This document shows positions 36,787 to 45,253 of a stretch of DNA of 64,000 nucleotides, in pieces. The notes under the pieces were generated by a model. The model saw only the letters and a program-made list of their open reading frames with translations. It searched no databases and was not told where the DNA came from. Position numbers and translations under genes: made by a program. Location: NCBI RefSeq assembly GCF_002153605.1, contig NZ_JOPG01000027.1:29416-93415 (forward strand), given 5' to 3'. The first letter of the stretch is position 1; each line of letters opens with the position of its first letter. This stretch comes from Acetobacter malorum (lineage in GTDB: Bacteria; Pseudomonadota; Alphaproteobacteria; Acetobacterales; Acetobacteraceae).

Positions 36787-38337
36787 ATGCTCAAAAATTT
36801 TCTTACTGTTGGCGGCTGGACCATGCTCAGCCGTATCCTTGGTCTGGTGCGAGATCAGCTTCTGGCGGCCTTTATGGGCGCAGGCCCCTTGCAGGATGCC
36901 TATCAGGTGGCGTTCCGGCTGCCGAACATGTTTCGGCGGCTTTTTGGCGAGGGCGCATTTAACGCGGCCTTTGTCCCGCTGTTTTCCTCTGTCCTGACCA
37001 AGGAAGGGGAGGAAGAAGCACGGACATTTGCGCGGCGGGCGCTGGGCGTCATGCTGCTCTGGCTGCTGTTTCTGTGCGTGCTGGGGGAAATCTTCATGCC
37101 GCAGGTGCTGCGGCTGATTGCCCCCGGTTTTTTGCAGACAGGTGAACGCTATGCGCTGGGCGTCAGCCTCAGCCGCATTACCTTTCCGTATCTTGTGCTG
37201 ATCTGCGCGGCCGCTCTGGTCGCGGGCGTTCTTAACGGGCTGCATCGCTTTGGCATGGCCGCGGCGGCCTATCTGGCGTTCAATGTGGTGGGGATTGCGG
37301 CCATCCTGTTCGCCTCGCCGTTTTTGCCAAATGTGGCGTATGCAGCCGCATGGGGTGTGACAGCCTCTGGCGTAGCGCAGCTTGGCCTGCTGTTGTGGGC
37401 CACACATCGGGCGCACTTTGGGCTGATGCCACTCTGGCCAGCCCTGACGCCGCGCATCCGCCTGCTGGTCCGCCGCATGGTGCCGGGGCTGGTGGGGAGT
37501 GGCGTCGGGCAGATCAACCTCACGATTGATACGATCATAGGAACCCTGCTGCCTTCGGGGAGCGTTTCGCTGATGTATTTTGCGGATCGCATCAACCAGT
37601 TGCCGCTGGGGGTTCTGGGCGCTGCGGCGGGGACGACGTTGCTGCCGGTACTGACGCGCCATCTGGCTGCTGGCGAGCATGATGCGGCTCATTCCGCCCA
37701 GAACCGGGCTATGAGTTACGTGCTGATCCTTACACTTCCCGCTGTGGCCGGGTTGCTGGTGCTGGCTGGCCCCATCATGATTGTCCTGTTTGGTCATGGC
37801 TCCTTTACCGAGCATGACGCGCTTTTGTCCGCTCAGGCTCTGCGCACCTACGCCATCGGGCTTCCGGCTTTTGTCCTGGTGAAAGTCTTTTCTCCGGCTT
37901 TTTTTGCGCGGGGGGATACGCGGACGCCGGTCTATGTCGGCATTGGCATTCTGATCCTGAATTTTCTCCTGAACCTGCTGTTCATGAAGCCGCTTGCTCA
38001 TATGGGGCCCCCGCTGGCCAGTAGTCTGGCAGCCTGTACAAACGTAGCCTGTCTGGCAATTCTGCTCATGCGGCGCAAAGCTTTGCAGGTTTCCGGGGGT
38101 GAGCAGTTCAGAATGTTCAAGACGGCCTGTGCAGCACTTCTTATGGGAGGATTGTTGCTCGGCGCTGAGGCTCTCCTTGCGTTTCCCGCCGGGTTGAGTG
38201 TTCGGGTTCTCTGGCTGTGCTGCATGGTTGGTCTTGGAGCTGTTTTATATGGTGCGCTGCTGCATGTGTTTGGCATCATGAATGCCGCAGATGTGCTGGC
38301 ACGCCTTCAGCAGCGTTTGCGTAAGCGTCGCGCCTGA
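36787..38337 (+). CDS. murJ: Lipid II flippase MurJ
   Basis: Flips lipid II across the inner membrane for peptidoglycan synthesis. The 516-aa protein has about 14 membrane segments. The MviN signature is clear at the N terminus: LTMLSRI-type segment WTMLSRILGLVRDQLLAAF, then RLPNMFRRLFGEGAFNAAFV. Conserved arginines in TM1 and TM2 are retained, as is the central region YFADRINQLPLGVLGAA. The ATG at 36787 precedes the family N terminus directly. The following DUF4130-UdgX gene begins 80 bases later on the same strand. Confidence 0.95.
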   Translation: MLKNFLTVGGWTMLSRILGLVRDQLLAAFMGAGPLQDAYQVAFRLPNMFRRLFGEGAFNAAFVPLFSSVLTKEGEEEARTFARRALGVMLLWLLFLCVLGEIFMPQVLRLIAPGFLQTGERYALGVSLSRITFPYLVLICAAALVAGVLNGLHRFGMAAAAYLAFNVVGIAAILFASPFLPNVAYAAAWGVTASGVAQLGLLLWATHRAHFGLMPLWPALTPRIRLLVRRMVPGLVGSGVGQINLTIDTIIGTLLPSGSVSLMYFADRINQLPLGVLGAAAGTTLLPVLTRHLAAGEHDAAHSAQNRAMSYVLILTLPAVAGLLVLAGPIMIVLFGHGSFTEHDALLSAQALRTYAIGLPAFVLVKVFSPAFFARGDTRTPVYVGIGILILNFLLNLLFMKPLAHMGPPLASSLAACTNVACLAILLMRRKALQVSGGEQFRMFKTACAALLMGGLLLGAEALLAFPAGLSVRVLWLCCMVGLGAVLYGALLHVFGIMNAADVLARLQQRLRKRRA

Positions 38338-38417
38338 AGTGTTACGGCAGAGCGCTTGTGGCCTGCATCAGTGCTTTGTGCATTGAGCTGCGTCGCTGAA
38401 GGAATGAGGGGAAGACC

Positions 38418-39686
38418 GTGACGGAAATTGTTCTGGCGCATCAGGTTGATCTGAAAACATGGCGAAAGGCTGCGCGGCACTATGCTCTGGCTGGCGTGCC
38501 GCCTGAGACCTTGTCCTGGCGGGTGGCGCAGTCGGTGGCGGAGGCTCAGCAGGTTTTTCAGTCTGGTCCGGCAGAGCAAAAAGATCCCAATGCCGTCCTT
38601 CACTTGCCGCGTCGGCTGGTGGAGTGGATTCTTCTGGGGCTTCAGGCACCGCACCCTGAGCGATTTGATGCGCTGTATCGTCTGGTTTTTCGCGTTGTGC
38701 GGGATCATCTGGATCTGACGACTGCGCTTGAAGACCCTGACGTCCGCGCTGTTGTAGAATTTGCGGAGGCCGTCAAAGCGGAAACAGAGCGCTTCCGGCT
38801 GGAATTTGCCCGTATTTTTGCGGACCCTGCTCAGACCGTCTGGTCAGCCACGCCAACGGCTTATCTGGTGGAAGGCAACGCGGCCTATTGTATGGCTCGC
38901 TATGCCCGACCGTGGGAAATCCGAACGCACTATCGTAGCATGAAATGGGATGGCAAAGCCCTCTGGTTTGGCGCGGGCAGTACTGAGCCTATGGCTGAAC
39001 CGCAGGGAGGCTGGCAGCAGGCCGGGCAAGGGATGTGGCAGGACTGGCCCCGTACGGTTCTGGTACCGGATGCTGTGGAAGTCGAAACGACGGCATCGTT
39101 GGATGCTCTGGGCGCTGAGGCAATGGATTGCCGGTCCTGCACCCTCTGGCGTCCGGCTTCACGCACTGTTTTCGGGGAAGGGTCTGCCGCTGCGCGTGTC
39201 ATGCTGGTGGGCGAGCAGCCGGGGGATCAGGAGGATCAGGCGGGGCGTCCATTTGTGGGGCCGGCTGGTCAGGTGCTGGAGCGGGCACTGGAAGAGGCCG
39301 GCCTGAGCCGCAGCTCCGTTTATGTTACTAATGCCGTCAAACATTTCCGTTTTACATGGCGGAATGGTCGTCGGCTGCACCAAAAGCCCGAGCAGGAGTC
39401 TGTGCAAGCCTGCCAGATGTGGCTGGATGCCGAACGACGTCTGATTCAGCCCGCCTTGATTGTCATGATGGGGGTGACGGCTGCGCAAAGTCTGCTGCAT
39501 CGTCCGGTGACGATTTCTCGTGAACGATCCCGTATTTTTCCGTTGGGAGAGGGGAGCCAGGGGCTGGTGACAGTCCACCCTTCCTACCTGCTTCGGCTAC
39601 CGAGTGAGGCCGATAAGCAGCGAGAATATGCTCGCTTTGTAGAAGATCTGGGGCGCGTCAAAACATTTATAGACAGTCTGGCCTGA
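38418..39686 (+). CDS. DUF4130 - UdgX-type uracil-DNA glycosylase fusion
   Basis: A 422-aa two-domain protein. Residues 1 to about 210 match DUF4130, of unknown function. Residues from about 225 form a UDG-superfamily domain of the UdgX type. Motifs include C238-x-x-C241, GEQPGDQEDQAGRPFVGPAG (265-284), VTNAVKHF (303-310), the loop NGRRLHQKP with H321, C332, and HPSYLLR (387-393). UdgX proteins bind uracil in DNA covalently through the histidine of their KRRIH loop; here the loop reads GRRLH with the histidine kept. H309 stands where family-4 enzymes have a third cluster cysteine. The start is a GTG with AGGGGAAG upstream. Confidence 0.87.
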   Translation: MTEIVLAHQVDLKTWRKAARHYALAGVPPETLSWRVAQSVAEAQQVFQSGPAEQKDPNAVLHLPRRLVEWILLGLQAPHPERFDALYRLVFRVVRDHLDLTTALEDPDVRAVVEFAEAVKAETERFRLEFARIFADPAQTVWSATPTAYLVEGNAAYCMARYARPWEIRTHYRSMKWDGKALWFGAGSTEPMAEPQGGWQQAGQGMWQDWPRTVLVPDAVEVETTASLDALGAEAMDCRSCTLWRPASRTVFGEGSAAARVMLVGEQPGDQEDQAGRPFVGPAGQVLERALEEAGLSRSSVYVTNAVKHFRFTWRNGRRLHQKPEQESVQACQMWLDAERRLIQPALIVMMGVTAAQSLLHRPVTISRERSRIFPLGEGSQGLVTVHPSYLLRLPSEADKQREYARFVEDLGRVKTFIDSLA

Positions 39687-39729
39687 CGTCCGGGACCCGT
39701 GCAGGCGCAAAGATGCGCCCGGGGTGATG

Positions 39730-40020
39730 TCAGGCTTTACGCGCTTTATTGATGCGGGCGTGCAGGTCTTTCCCCGTTTTAAAGAACGGAATGTATTTTT
39801 TAGAGACCTGTACCTGTTCGCCTGTTTTCGGATTACGACCAATGCGCGGGTCGCGTTCCTTGATGGAAAAAGCTCCGAAGCCCCGTAATTCCACCCGGTT
39901 ATTGTCCGCCAGACTGCTGGAAATAGAGTCGAAGACAGTATTGACGATCAGATTGATGTCCTTGAGCTGCAGATGCGGATGCTTCTGCATAAGTGCGGCA
40001 ATAAGCTCAGACTTGGTCAT
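39730..40020 (-). CDS. ihfB: Integration host factor beta subunit
   Basis: Partner of IhfA in the heterodimeric DNA-bending protein. The 96-aa protein begins TKSELIAALMQKHPHLQLKD and has VELRGFGAFSIKERDPRIGR and the arm NPKTGEQVQVSKKY. The pattern fits IhfB better than HU (HPHLQLKD helix and [10 protein letters not shown]). It is convergent with the UdgX fusion gene. Confidence 0.92.
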   Translation of the reverse strand: MTKSELIAALMQKHPHLQLKDINLIVNTVFDSISSSLADNNRVELRGFGAFSIKERDPRIGRNPKTGEQVQVSKKYIPFFKTGKDLHARINKARKA

Positions 40021-40228
40021 GGTCCACCTTCCAAATTCTGGAATATCAACCTGCCGGACAATCTAGGGGCCAGCGGATCTGCGTGACAAAAAGGGACGCC
40101 AAAACAAAAAAGTGCGCTCCCAGCCATAAGGCCGGTGCGCACTTCAAAATTCACTAAGCCGGTATGATCCGTCAATACATAAATAATCTGACAGCACGAA
40201 CCAGAGGAATACTGTCAGACTTTACAGA

Positions 40229-40690
40229 TCAGGCTGTCGTTTTTTTGCCGCGGCGGCCCCGTGCGCCAGCGTCTTCACCTTCCGGTGTTGCGTGGATCTT
40301 GCGGCCCAGGCCGATTTCACGCGCCAGAGTGGAGCGACGTTCTGCATAGTTCGGAGCAACCATGGGGTAGTCAGCCGGCAGGCCCCAGCGCTCACGATAC
40401 TGTTCCGGTGTAATGCCATAGGCGCTCTGCAGGTGGCGCTTGAGCATTTTCAGTTTCTTACCGTCTTCCAGACAGACAATGTAGTCAGGGAACACAGAGC
40501 GTTTCACTGGTACGGCAGGCTGGAGCTTTTCCGGTTCGTTCTGCGGCTGATCAGCCGTTTTCAGAGCCTGATACACATCACGGATCAGGGTGGGGATCAG
40601 GGCAGGATCGGTCTGGTTGTTGGAAACATGCGCCGAAACGATTTCTGCAGCCAGATCAAGAATGTTGGGATAGCTCTGGTTCTCTGTCAT
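40229..40690 (-). CDS. MucR-family transcriptional regulator
   Basis: A 153-aa regulator of the Ros/MucR family, which controls exopolysaccharide, motility and cell-cycle genes in alphaproteobacteria. The DNA-binding half is recognisable: IVCLEDGKKLKMLKRHLQSA, then ITPEQYRERWGLPADYPMV and APNYAERRSTLAREIGLGRK. Only one Cys and one His of the Ros zinc site remain, as in some MucR homologues that do not need zinc. The ATG at 40690 is chosen because the family N terminus (about NILDLAAEIVSAHVSNN) follows; the frame is open to 40840. Divergent from manC across an AT-rich region. Confidence 0.92.
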   Translation of the reverse strand: MTENQSYPNILDLAAEIVSAHVSNNQTDPALIPTLIRDVYQALKTADQPQNEPEKLQPAVPVKRSVFPDYIVCLEDGKKLKMLKRHLQSAYGITPEQYRERWGLPADYPMVAPNYAERRSTLAREIGLGRKIHATPEGEDAGARGRRGKKTTA

Positions 40691-41089
40691 GACAATTCCG
40701 TTTATTTGTTGGGCTGAATAAGTCACCCATACTATTACAATTCTTGTTTGTGAATAGAGAATATAGCAATGTGATTGAATAAAATGGAATGTGTCAGGAA
40801 AAACATGCCTGAGGGAGAGTGAAAGAGGCGATGTATGCAAGTAAAATAAACATTTGGTAATCTATTTTAAGGATGATTTGTCTTGTTCGCTCTGTTTGCG
40901 GAGCTGTGATGAGGCGTGGGTCGATTTTGTTTTTGAGACGATGGTATTTGCAAACAGCATAATTGACTTTACGGTTTAGCCTACTATCCAAAATGCTCAT
41001 GCTGTGTGCCGGCACCCCTCTTAATAGGCACCGATTGGCCCCGATAACTCTTTAATATTTGTAAGATACCGGAATAAGGACTGCTAGAA
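40691..41089. promoter_or_regulatory. AT-rich divergent intergenic region mucR / manC
   Basis: About 400 bases, clearly more AT-rich than the surroundings. MucR proteins bind AT-rich sites with little sequence specificity and often repress their own genes. A possible manC promoter has TTGACT (40963-40968) and TATCCA (40985-40990) 16 bases apart. I find no supported gene in this stretch. Confidence 0.45.
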
Positions 41090-42529
41090 ATGACGTCACG
41101 CCACGCTGGCAGCAAGATGATCGTGCCTGTTGTGCTGTCTGGTGGAACGGGGAGCCGGCTGTGGCCCATGTCACGTGCCAGTTTCCCCAAACAGCTTTGG
41201 TCGCTGGTGAGTGAACGCAGCATGCTTCAGGAAACAGTGCTGCGCGGCAAGGTCGCGGGTTTTGCGCCGCCTGTGATTGTTTGTAATGAAGAGCATCGGT
41301 TTTTGATTGCCGAGCAATTGCGGGAAGTCTCGGTGGCACATCCCAGTATTATGCTGGAGCCAGTCGGTCGGAATTCCGCTCCCGCTATTACGGCAGCCGC
41401 CTTACTTGTGGCGCAGACGCATCCGGATGCCGTGTTATGGATGATGGCGGCCGATGCGGACATCAAGAAATCAGATGCGCTGACGCAGGCTATGGAAAAA
41501 GCCGTGCAGGCGGCGGAGCAGGGACGGGTGGTGACATTCGGGATGACTCCCACCCGCCCGGAAACCGGATATGGCTATATTGAAAAAGGTGACCCGCTGC
41601 CGGGTGTGGACGGGGCTTTTACAATCCGTTCCTTCCGGGAAAAGCCCGTGCAGGCCGTTGCGGAAGGCTTTGTAAAAGACGGCAATTACTTCTGGAACTC
41701 CGGCATGTTTGTCTTTCGGGCAGATGTGCTGCTGGAGGAAATGCGCCGGTACGCTCCGCAGGTTTTGCAAAGCGTGCAGGATGCTTTTGAAAAACGGAAG
41801 ACAGATCTTGATTTTATCCGGCTCGATAAAGAGGCGTTTGCGCAGGCACCGGATATTTCCATCGATTATGCCGTCGCTGAACATACTCAGGTGTCAGCCG
41901 TTATCCCCGCGGATCTGGGCTGGTCGGATGTTGGGAGTTGGGACGCGCTGTGGGACATCAGCCCAAAGACGGCCGAAGGAAACGTGCTGCTGGGCGATGT
42001 TTTAGCGGAAGATGCGCATGGATGTTACGTGCGCTCCGAGGGGCCGCTGACGGCTGTGACTGGTCTGGATGATGTGGTGGTTGTGGTGACCAGTGACGCT
42101 GTGCTGGTGACCCATAAAGACCGCGCGCAGGACGTAAAGAAGGTTGTGGATCGTCTCAAGAACGAGGGACGGTCAGAGGCATCTGCCCACCAGAAGAATT
42201 ATCGTCCGTGGGGGTTCTATGAAGGACTGATCCGCAATGAGCGCTTTCAGGTGAAGCGGATTGTGGTCAATCCGGGCGGCAAGTTGTCTCTCCAGAAGCA
42301 TTTCCACCGGGCGGAGCATTGGGTTGTTGTGGAAGGCGTCGCGCTGGTCACAAAAGGTGACGAGGAGTTGCTGGTGCGCGAAAATGAGAGCGTCTATCTG
42401 CCGCAGGGCTGTGTGCACCGGCTGGAAAACCCGGGAAAAATTCCGCTAACGCTCATTGAGGTTCAGTCGGGAGCCTATCTGGGGGAAGACGATATTATAA
42501 GACTGGAAGACAGTTATAATAGAAATTGA
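41090..42529 (+). CDS. manC: Mannose-1-phosphate guanylyltransferase / mannose-6-phosphate isomerase
   Basis: A bifunctional type II enzyme of 479 aa producing GDP-mannose for exopolysaccharide or LPS. The nucleotidyltransferase domain (about 1-340) has the pyrophosphorylase motif LSGGTGSRLWPMSRASFPKQ, then FREKPV and WNSGMFVF. The C-terminal cupin isomerase domain has GGKLSLQKHFHRAEHW and NESVYLPQGCVHRLENPG with metal-binding His residues. An AAGGA site precedes the ATG. In acetic acid bacteria GDP-mannose feeds acetan-type polysaccharides (family knowledge). A terminator follows. Confidence 0.94.
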   Translation: MTSRHAGSKMIVPVVLSGGTGSRLWPMSRASFPKQLWSLVSERSMLQETVLRGKVAGFAPPVIVCNEEHRFLIAEQLREVSVAHPSIMLEPVGRNSAPAITAAALLVAQTHPDAVLWMMAADADIKKSDALTQAMEKAVQAAEQGRVVTFGMTPTRPETGYGYIEKGDPLPGVDGAFTIRSFREKPVQAVAEGFVKDGNYFWNSGMFVFRADVLLEEMRRYAPQVLQSVQDAFEKRKTDLDFIRLDKEAFAQAPDISIDYAVAEHTQVSAVIPADLGWSDVGSWDALWDISPKTAEGNVLLGDVLAEDAHGCYVRSEGPLTAVTGLDDVVVVVTSDAVLVTHKDRAQDVKKVVDRLKNEGRSEASAHQKNYRPWGFYEGLIRNERFQVKRIVVNPGGKLSLQKHFHRAEHWVVVEGVALVTKGDEELLVRENESVYLPQGCVHRLENPGKIPLTLIEVQSGAYLGEDDIIRLEDSYNRN

Positions 42530-42553
42530 TAAATAAAGAGTGAGTAAAGGCAT

Positions 42554-42585
42554 AAAAAAAGCTCCCGGAAAGGGGAGCTTTTTTT
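42554..42585. terminator. Intrinsic terminator between manC and lysR
   Basis: A stem of GCTCCC/GGGAGC (42561-42566 with 42573-42578) is extended by seven A-T pairs on each side. It can act on both strands, ending manC and the convergent LysR gene. Confidence 0.9.
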
Positions 42586-42646
42586 ATGTCATCCGTCCGA
42601 CTCGTTCTTACGGGTCGACAGGCAACCGAGTCTGAAAAGTCTGCGT

Positions 42647-43528
42647 TCAGCGAATGCCGAGCTCGCTCATCAGGAAATCCCGGAAAACAGCAACGCGTTT
42701 GGAGCTGCGCAGCTCTTCCGGATAGACAAAATAGGCATCGACGGTCGGGGTCGTCAGGTCAGGCAGAATCTGAATAAGATCAGGGAACTGCGCGGCCGCA
42801 TAGGTCGGAATGGACCCAATACCCAGCCCGGCAGCAATGGCGGATGCCATGGCGGCCATACTGTTCACTTCCAGACGGGCATTCTGTCTGGTTGTGCCGT
42901 GCCGTGTGCTTTCAGCCAGCCAGTTAATATGGGCAACCGGCGGATGATGCTCTCCGAATAAGACGAGCTGATGCGAAGAGATTTCTTCAATGCTTCGCGG
43001 CATCCCGTATTTTTCGATGTAGAGCGGAGCAGCAAAAATCGGCAGATGGAAGTCTGCCAGATGCCGCTGGATAAGGTCAGGCTGGCGGGGCGCGTGCATG
43101 CGCACGGCAACGTCAGCTTCTCTCATCCCCAGATCAAGATCGCTGTCTTCCAAGATAAGGCAGATATCAATGTCTGGATTGGCAGCCATAAACTTGTGCA
43201 GCCGCGGCATAAGCCAGCAGTTGCCAAAGCCTGTGGTTGTCGTAACCCGCAGACGTCCTGCGGCTTTTTCCTTACTTTCGGTCAAAAGCGTTTGAGTCAT
43301 TTCAAGTTTTGAAAAGACCTCGCGCACCGTCTTGTGCAGCGTCTCGCCCTGTTCGGTGAGGATCAGTCCTCGGGCGTGGCGATGAAAAAGAGGAACCTGA
43401 AGGACGTCCTCCAGCGCGGAAATCTGCCGTGAAACAGCAGATTGGCTTAGGTTAAGCACATCTCCCGCGTGGGTAAAGGAACCGGCTTCCGCCACAGCAT
43501 GGAATACCCGGAGTTTGTCCCAGTCCAC
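42647..43528 (-). CDS. LysR-family transcriptional regulator
   Basis: A 293-aa LysR protein. The helix-turn-helix is at the N terminus (WDKLRVFHAVAEAGSFTHAG, LNLSQSAVSRQISALED). The effector domain begins near residue 90. The start is set at a GTG (43528) because an AGGAGG site lies just upstream of it, while a longer frame from 43543 begins inside that site. It follows trxB on the same strand, and an Lrp gene diverges from trxB. A lysR-trxB-lrp neighbourhood is widespread in alphaproteobacteria. The effector is not known. Confidence 0.88.
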   Translation of the reverse strand: MDWDKLRVFHAVAEAGSFTHAGDVLNLSQSAVSRQISALEDVLQVPLFHRHARGLILTEQGETLHKTVREVFSKLEMTQTLLTESKEKAAGRLRVTTTTGFGNCWLMPRLHKFMAANPDIDICLILEDSDLDLGMREADVAVRMHAPRQPDLIQRHLADFHLPIFAAPLYIEKYGMPRSIEEISSHQLVLFGEHHPPVAHINWLAESTRHGTTRQNARLEVNSMAAMASAIAAGLGIGSIPTYAAAQFPDLIQILPDLTTPTVDAYFVYPEELRSSKRVAVFRDFLMSELGIR

Positions 43529-43629
43529 GCACGCCTCCTGCAAATTGAATGAAGTTATCAGAGCATAATTATCATGCTTCGGATTTCATTACGTGCAGTA
43601 ATTGCCGGGACGGGTCAAGGGATGACCTG

Positions 43630-44583
43630 TTATTCGCCCCCCAGTTCTGCCAGATAGCGTTCGGCATCCAGAGCCGCCATGCAACCGGTTCCGGCAGCGG
43701 TTACGGCCTGACGATAAATTTTGTCCTGCACATCGCCTGCGGCAAAAACGCCGGGGACGGAGGTGCGGGTAGTACCGGGGGTGGTTTCAATATACCCTTC
43801 AGCATCCAGCGTGACCTGTCCCTGAAAAATATCGGTGGTGGGGGCGTGGCCAATGGCGATGAAAATACCATCCGCCGGCACATCCTGTGTGGTGCCATCC
43901 TGTGTGTTACGTACACGTATGGCGCTGACCGTCGGCGGTGTGCCGCTGGCCAGAATGTCTTCCACTGTTGTGTTCCACAGGATGGACGTTTTCGGGTTTT
44001 TGAAAAAACGATCCTGCAAAATTTTTTCGGCCCGCAACGTGTCACGCCGATGCACGAGTGTGACGTGTGCTGCATGATGGGTCAGATACAGTGCCTCTTC
44101 CACAGCGGTATTGCCGCCGCCCACAACAACAACATTCTTGCCGCGATAAAAGAAGCCATCGCAGGTTGCGCAGGCGGAGACACCCGCACCCTGCAAGGTT
44201 TTCTCACTGGGCAGACCCAGCCATTTGGCCTGAGCCCCCGTGGCGATGATAACGGACTTTGCAACATATTCCGTGCCGGAATCGCCCTTCAGGCGGAACG
44301 GGGAGCCTGATTTGAAATCCACGGAGGTGATGATGTCGTATTCAATCCGGGTGCCGACATTCTGCGCCTGTGCGGCCATCTGCTCCATCAGCCACGGGCC
44401 CTGAACGGCCTCGGCAAAGCCGGGGTAATTTTCAACGTCTGTGGTGATGGTCAGCTGACCACCGGGCTGCAAACCCGCCACCAGCACGGGGGCCAGATTG
44501 GCGCGCGCGGCATAAATGGCGGCAGTGTAGCCCGCGGGGCCGGCGCCAATAACAAGCAGATCGGTGGTGATGGTTTCACTCAT
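43630..44583 (-). CDS. trxB: Thioredoxin reductase
   Basis: An FAD enzyme that reduces thioredoxin with NADPH. The 317-aa protein has the FAD motif VIGAGPAGYTAAIYAARANL, the redox-active site ACATCDGFFY, the NADPH motif VVGGGNTAVEEAL, and the C-terminal FAD motif GVFAAGDVQD. The ATG at 44583 aligns with family starts; the frame is open further upstream but those residues are not related. It is divergent from the Lrp-family gene. Confidence 0.96.
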   Translation of the reverse strand: MSETITTDLLVIGAGPAGYTAAIYAARANLAPVLVAGLQPGGQLTITTDVENYPGFAEAVQGPWLMEQMAAQAQNVGTRIEYDIITSVDFKSGSPFRLKGDSGTEYVAKSVIIATGAQAKWLGLPSEKTLQGAGVSACATCDGFFYRGKNVVVVGGGNTAVEEALYLTHHAAHVTLVHRRDTLRAEKILQDRFFKNPKTSILWNTTVEDILASGTPPTVSAIRVRNTQDGTTQDVPADGIFIAIGHAPTTDIFQGQVTLDAEGYIETTPGTTRTSVPGVFAAGDVQDKIYRQAVTAAGTGCMAALDAERYLAELGGE

Positions 44584-44767
44584 GAGTAAGGCAGACCTTT
44601 GCGTGCAGGGAACCATGATGCGTTGAGACGCACTCTCTTGCCTTGCGATATGGCGGGTGCGTGCATGGAGAGCAAGAGCGGAACGCGTTTGCGGCGTATG
44701 CGTGTGCGTGGCATATACACCGCACATTGTTTGGAAAAAGGCTGCGGCGAGAAATGGATCAGGCAAG

Positions 44768-45253
44768 GTGACGGAACTAGACGCTGTTGACCTTCGTATT
44801 GTGGCGGAACTTCAGGAAGACGGGCGCATGACCAACGTCGAGCTGGCCCGCCGCGTTGGAATTTCTGCCCCGCCCTGCCTGCGGCGTGTGCGGAGGCTGG
44901 AAGAGCTGGGTGTGATCCATGGCTACCATGCAGACCCGGATGCCGGGGCGCTGGGCTGGCCGATCACCTTTTTTGCGCTGATTGGTCTGGATAGCCAGAA
45001 AGAGGCTGTTCTATCCGAATTTGAGGAAGAACTGGCCCGCTGGCCGGAGGTGCGTGAGTGCCACATGATTCGCGGGGGAGGGGATTTTCTTGTTCGCCTG
45101 ATTGCCCGTGATGCAGCACATGAGAATTCTCTGACCCGTCGCCTGACGGAAGGACCGCACGTCATTCGTGTTCAGACGTTGCAGACAATCCGCACAAGTC
45201 TGGACCGCACCGGCGTGCCGATTTTTCCGGGTAGCGAGGGCGGTGTAGCGTGA
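44768..45253 (+). CDS. Lrp/AsnC-family regulator
   Basis: A 161-aa feast/famine-type regulator. The helix-turn-helix LDAVDLRIVAELQEDGRMTN then VELARRVGISAPPCLRRVRRL is intact, followed by the ligand-binding domain (ECHMIRGGGDFLVRLIARD). The start is a GTG at 44768, since the longer frame from 44657 adds residues unlike the family. It is divergent from trxB and overlaps the next gene by four bases. Co-transcription with two glycosyltransferase genes suggests a link to envelope sugars, but that is inference. Confidence 0.87.
   Translation: MTELDAVDLRIVAELQEDGRMTNVELARRVGISAPPCLRRVRRLEELGVIHGYHADPDAGALGWPITFFALIGLDSQKEAVLSEFEEELARWPEVRECHMIRGGGDFLVRLIARDAAHENSLTRRLTEGPHVIRVQTLQTIRTSLDRTGVPIFPGSEGGVA

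Noticed and set aside
36739..38001. Minus-strand frame of 420 codons opposite murJ
   Set aside because: murJ is certain on the plus strand; the antisense product is basic low-complexity sequence without motifs.
40794..41015. Minus-strand frame of 73 codons in the mucR-manC intergenic region
   Set aside because: It has no ribosome binding site, unlike composition, and lies in the AT-rich control region; it is probably a chance frame.
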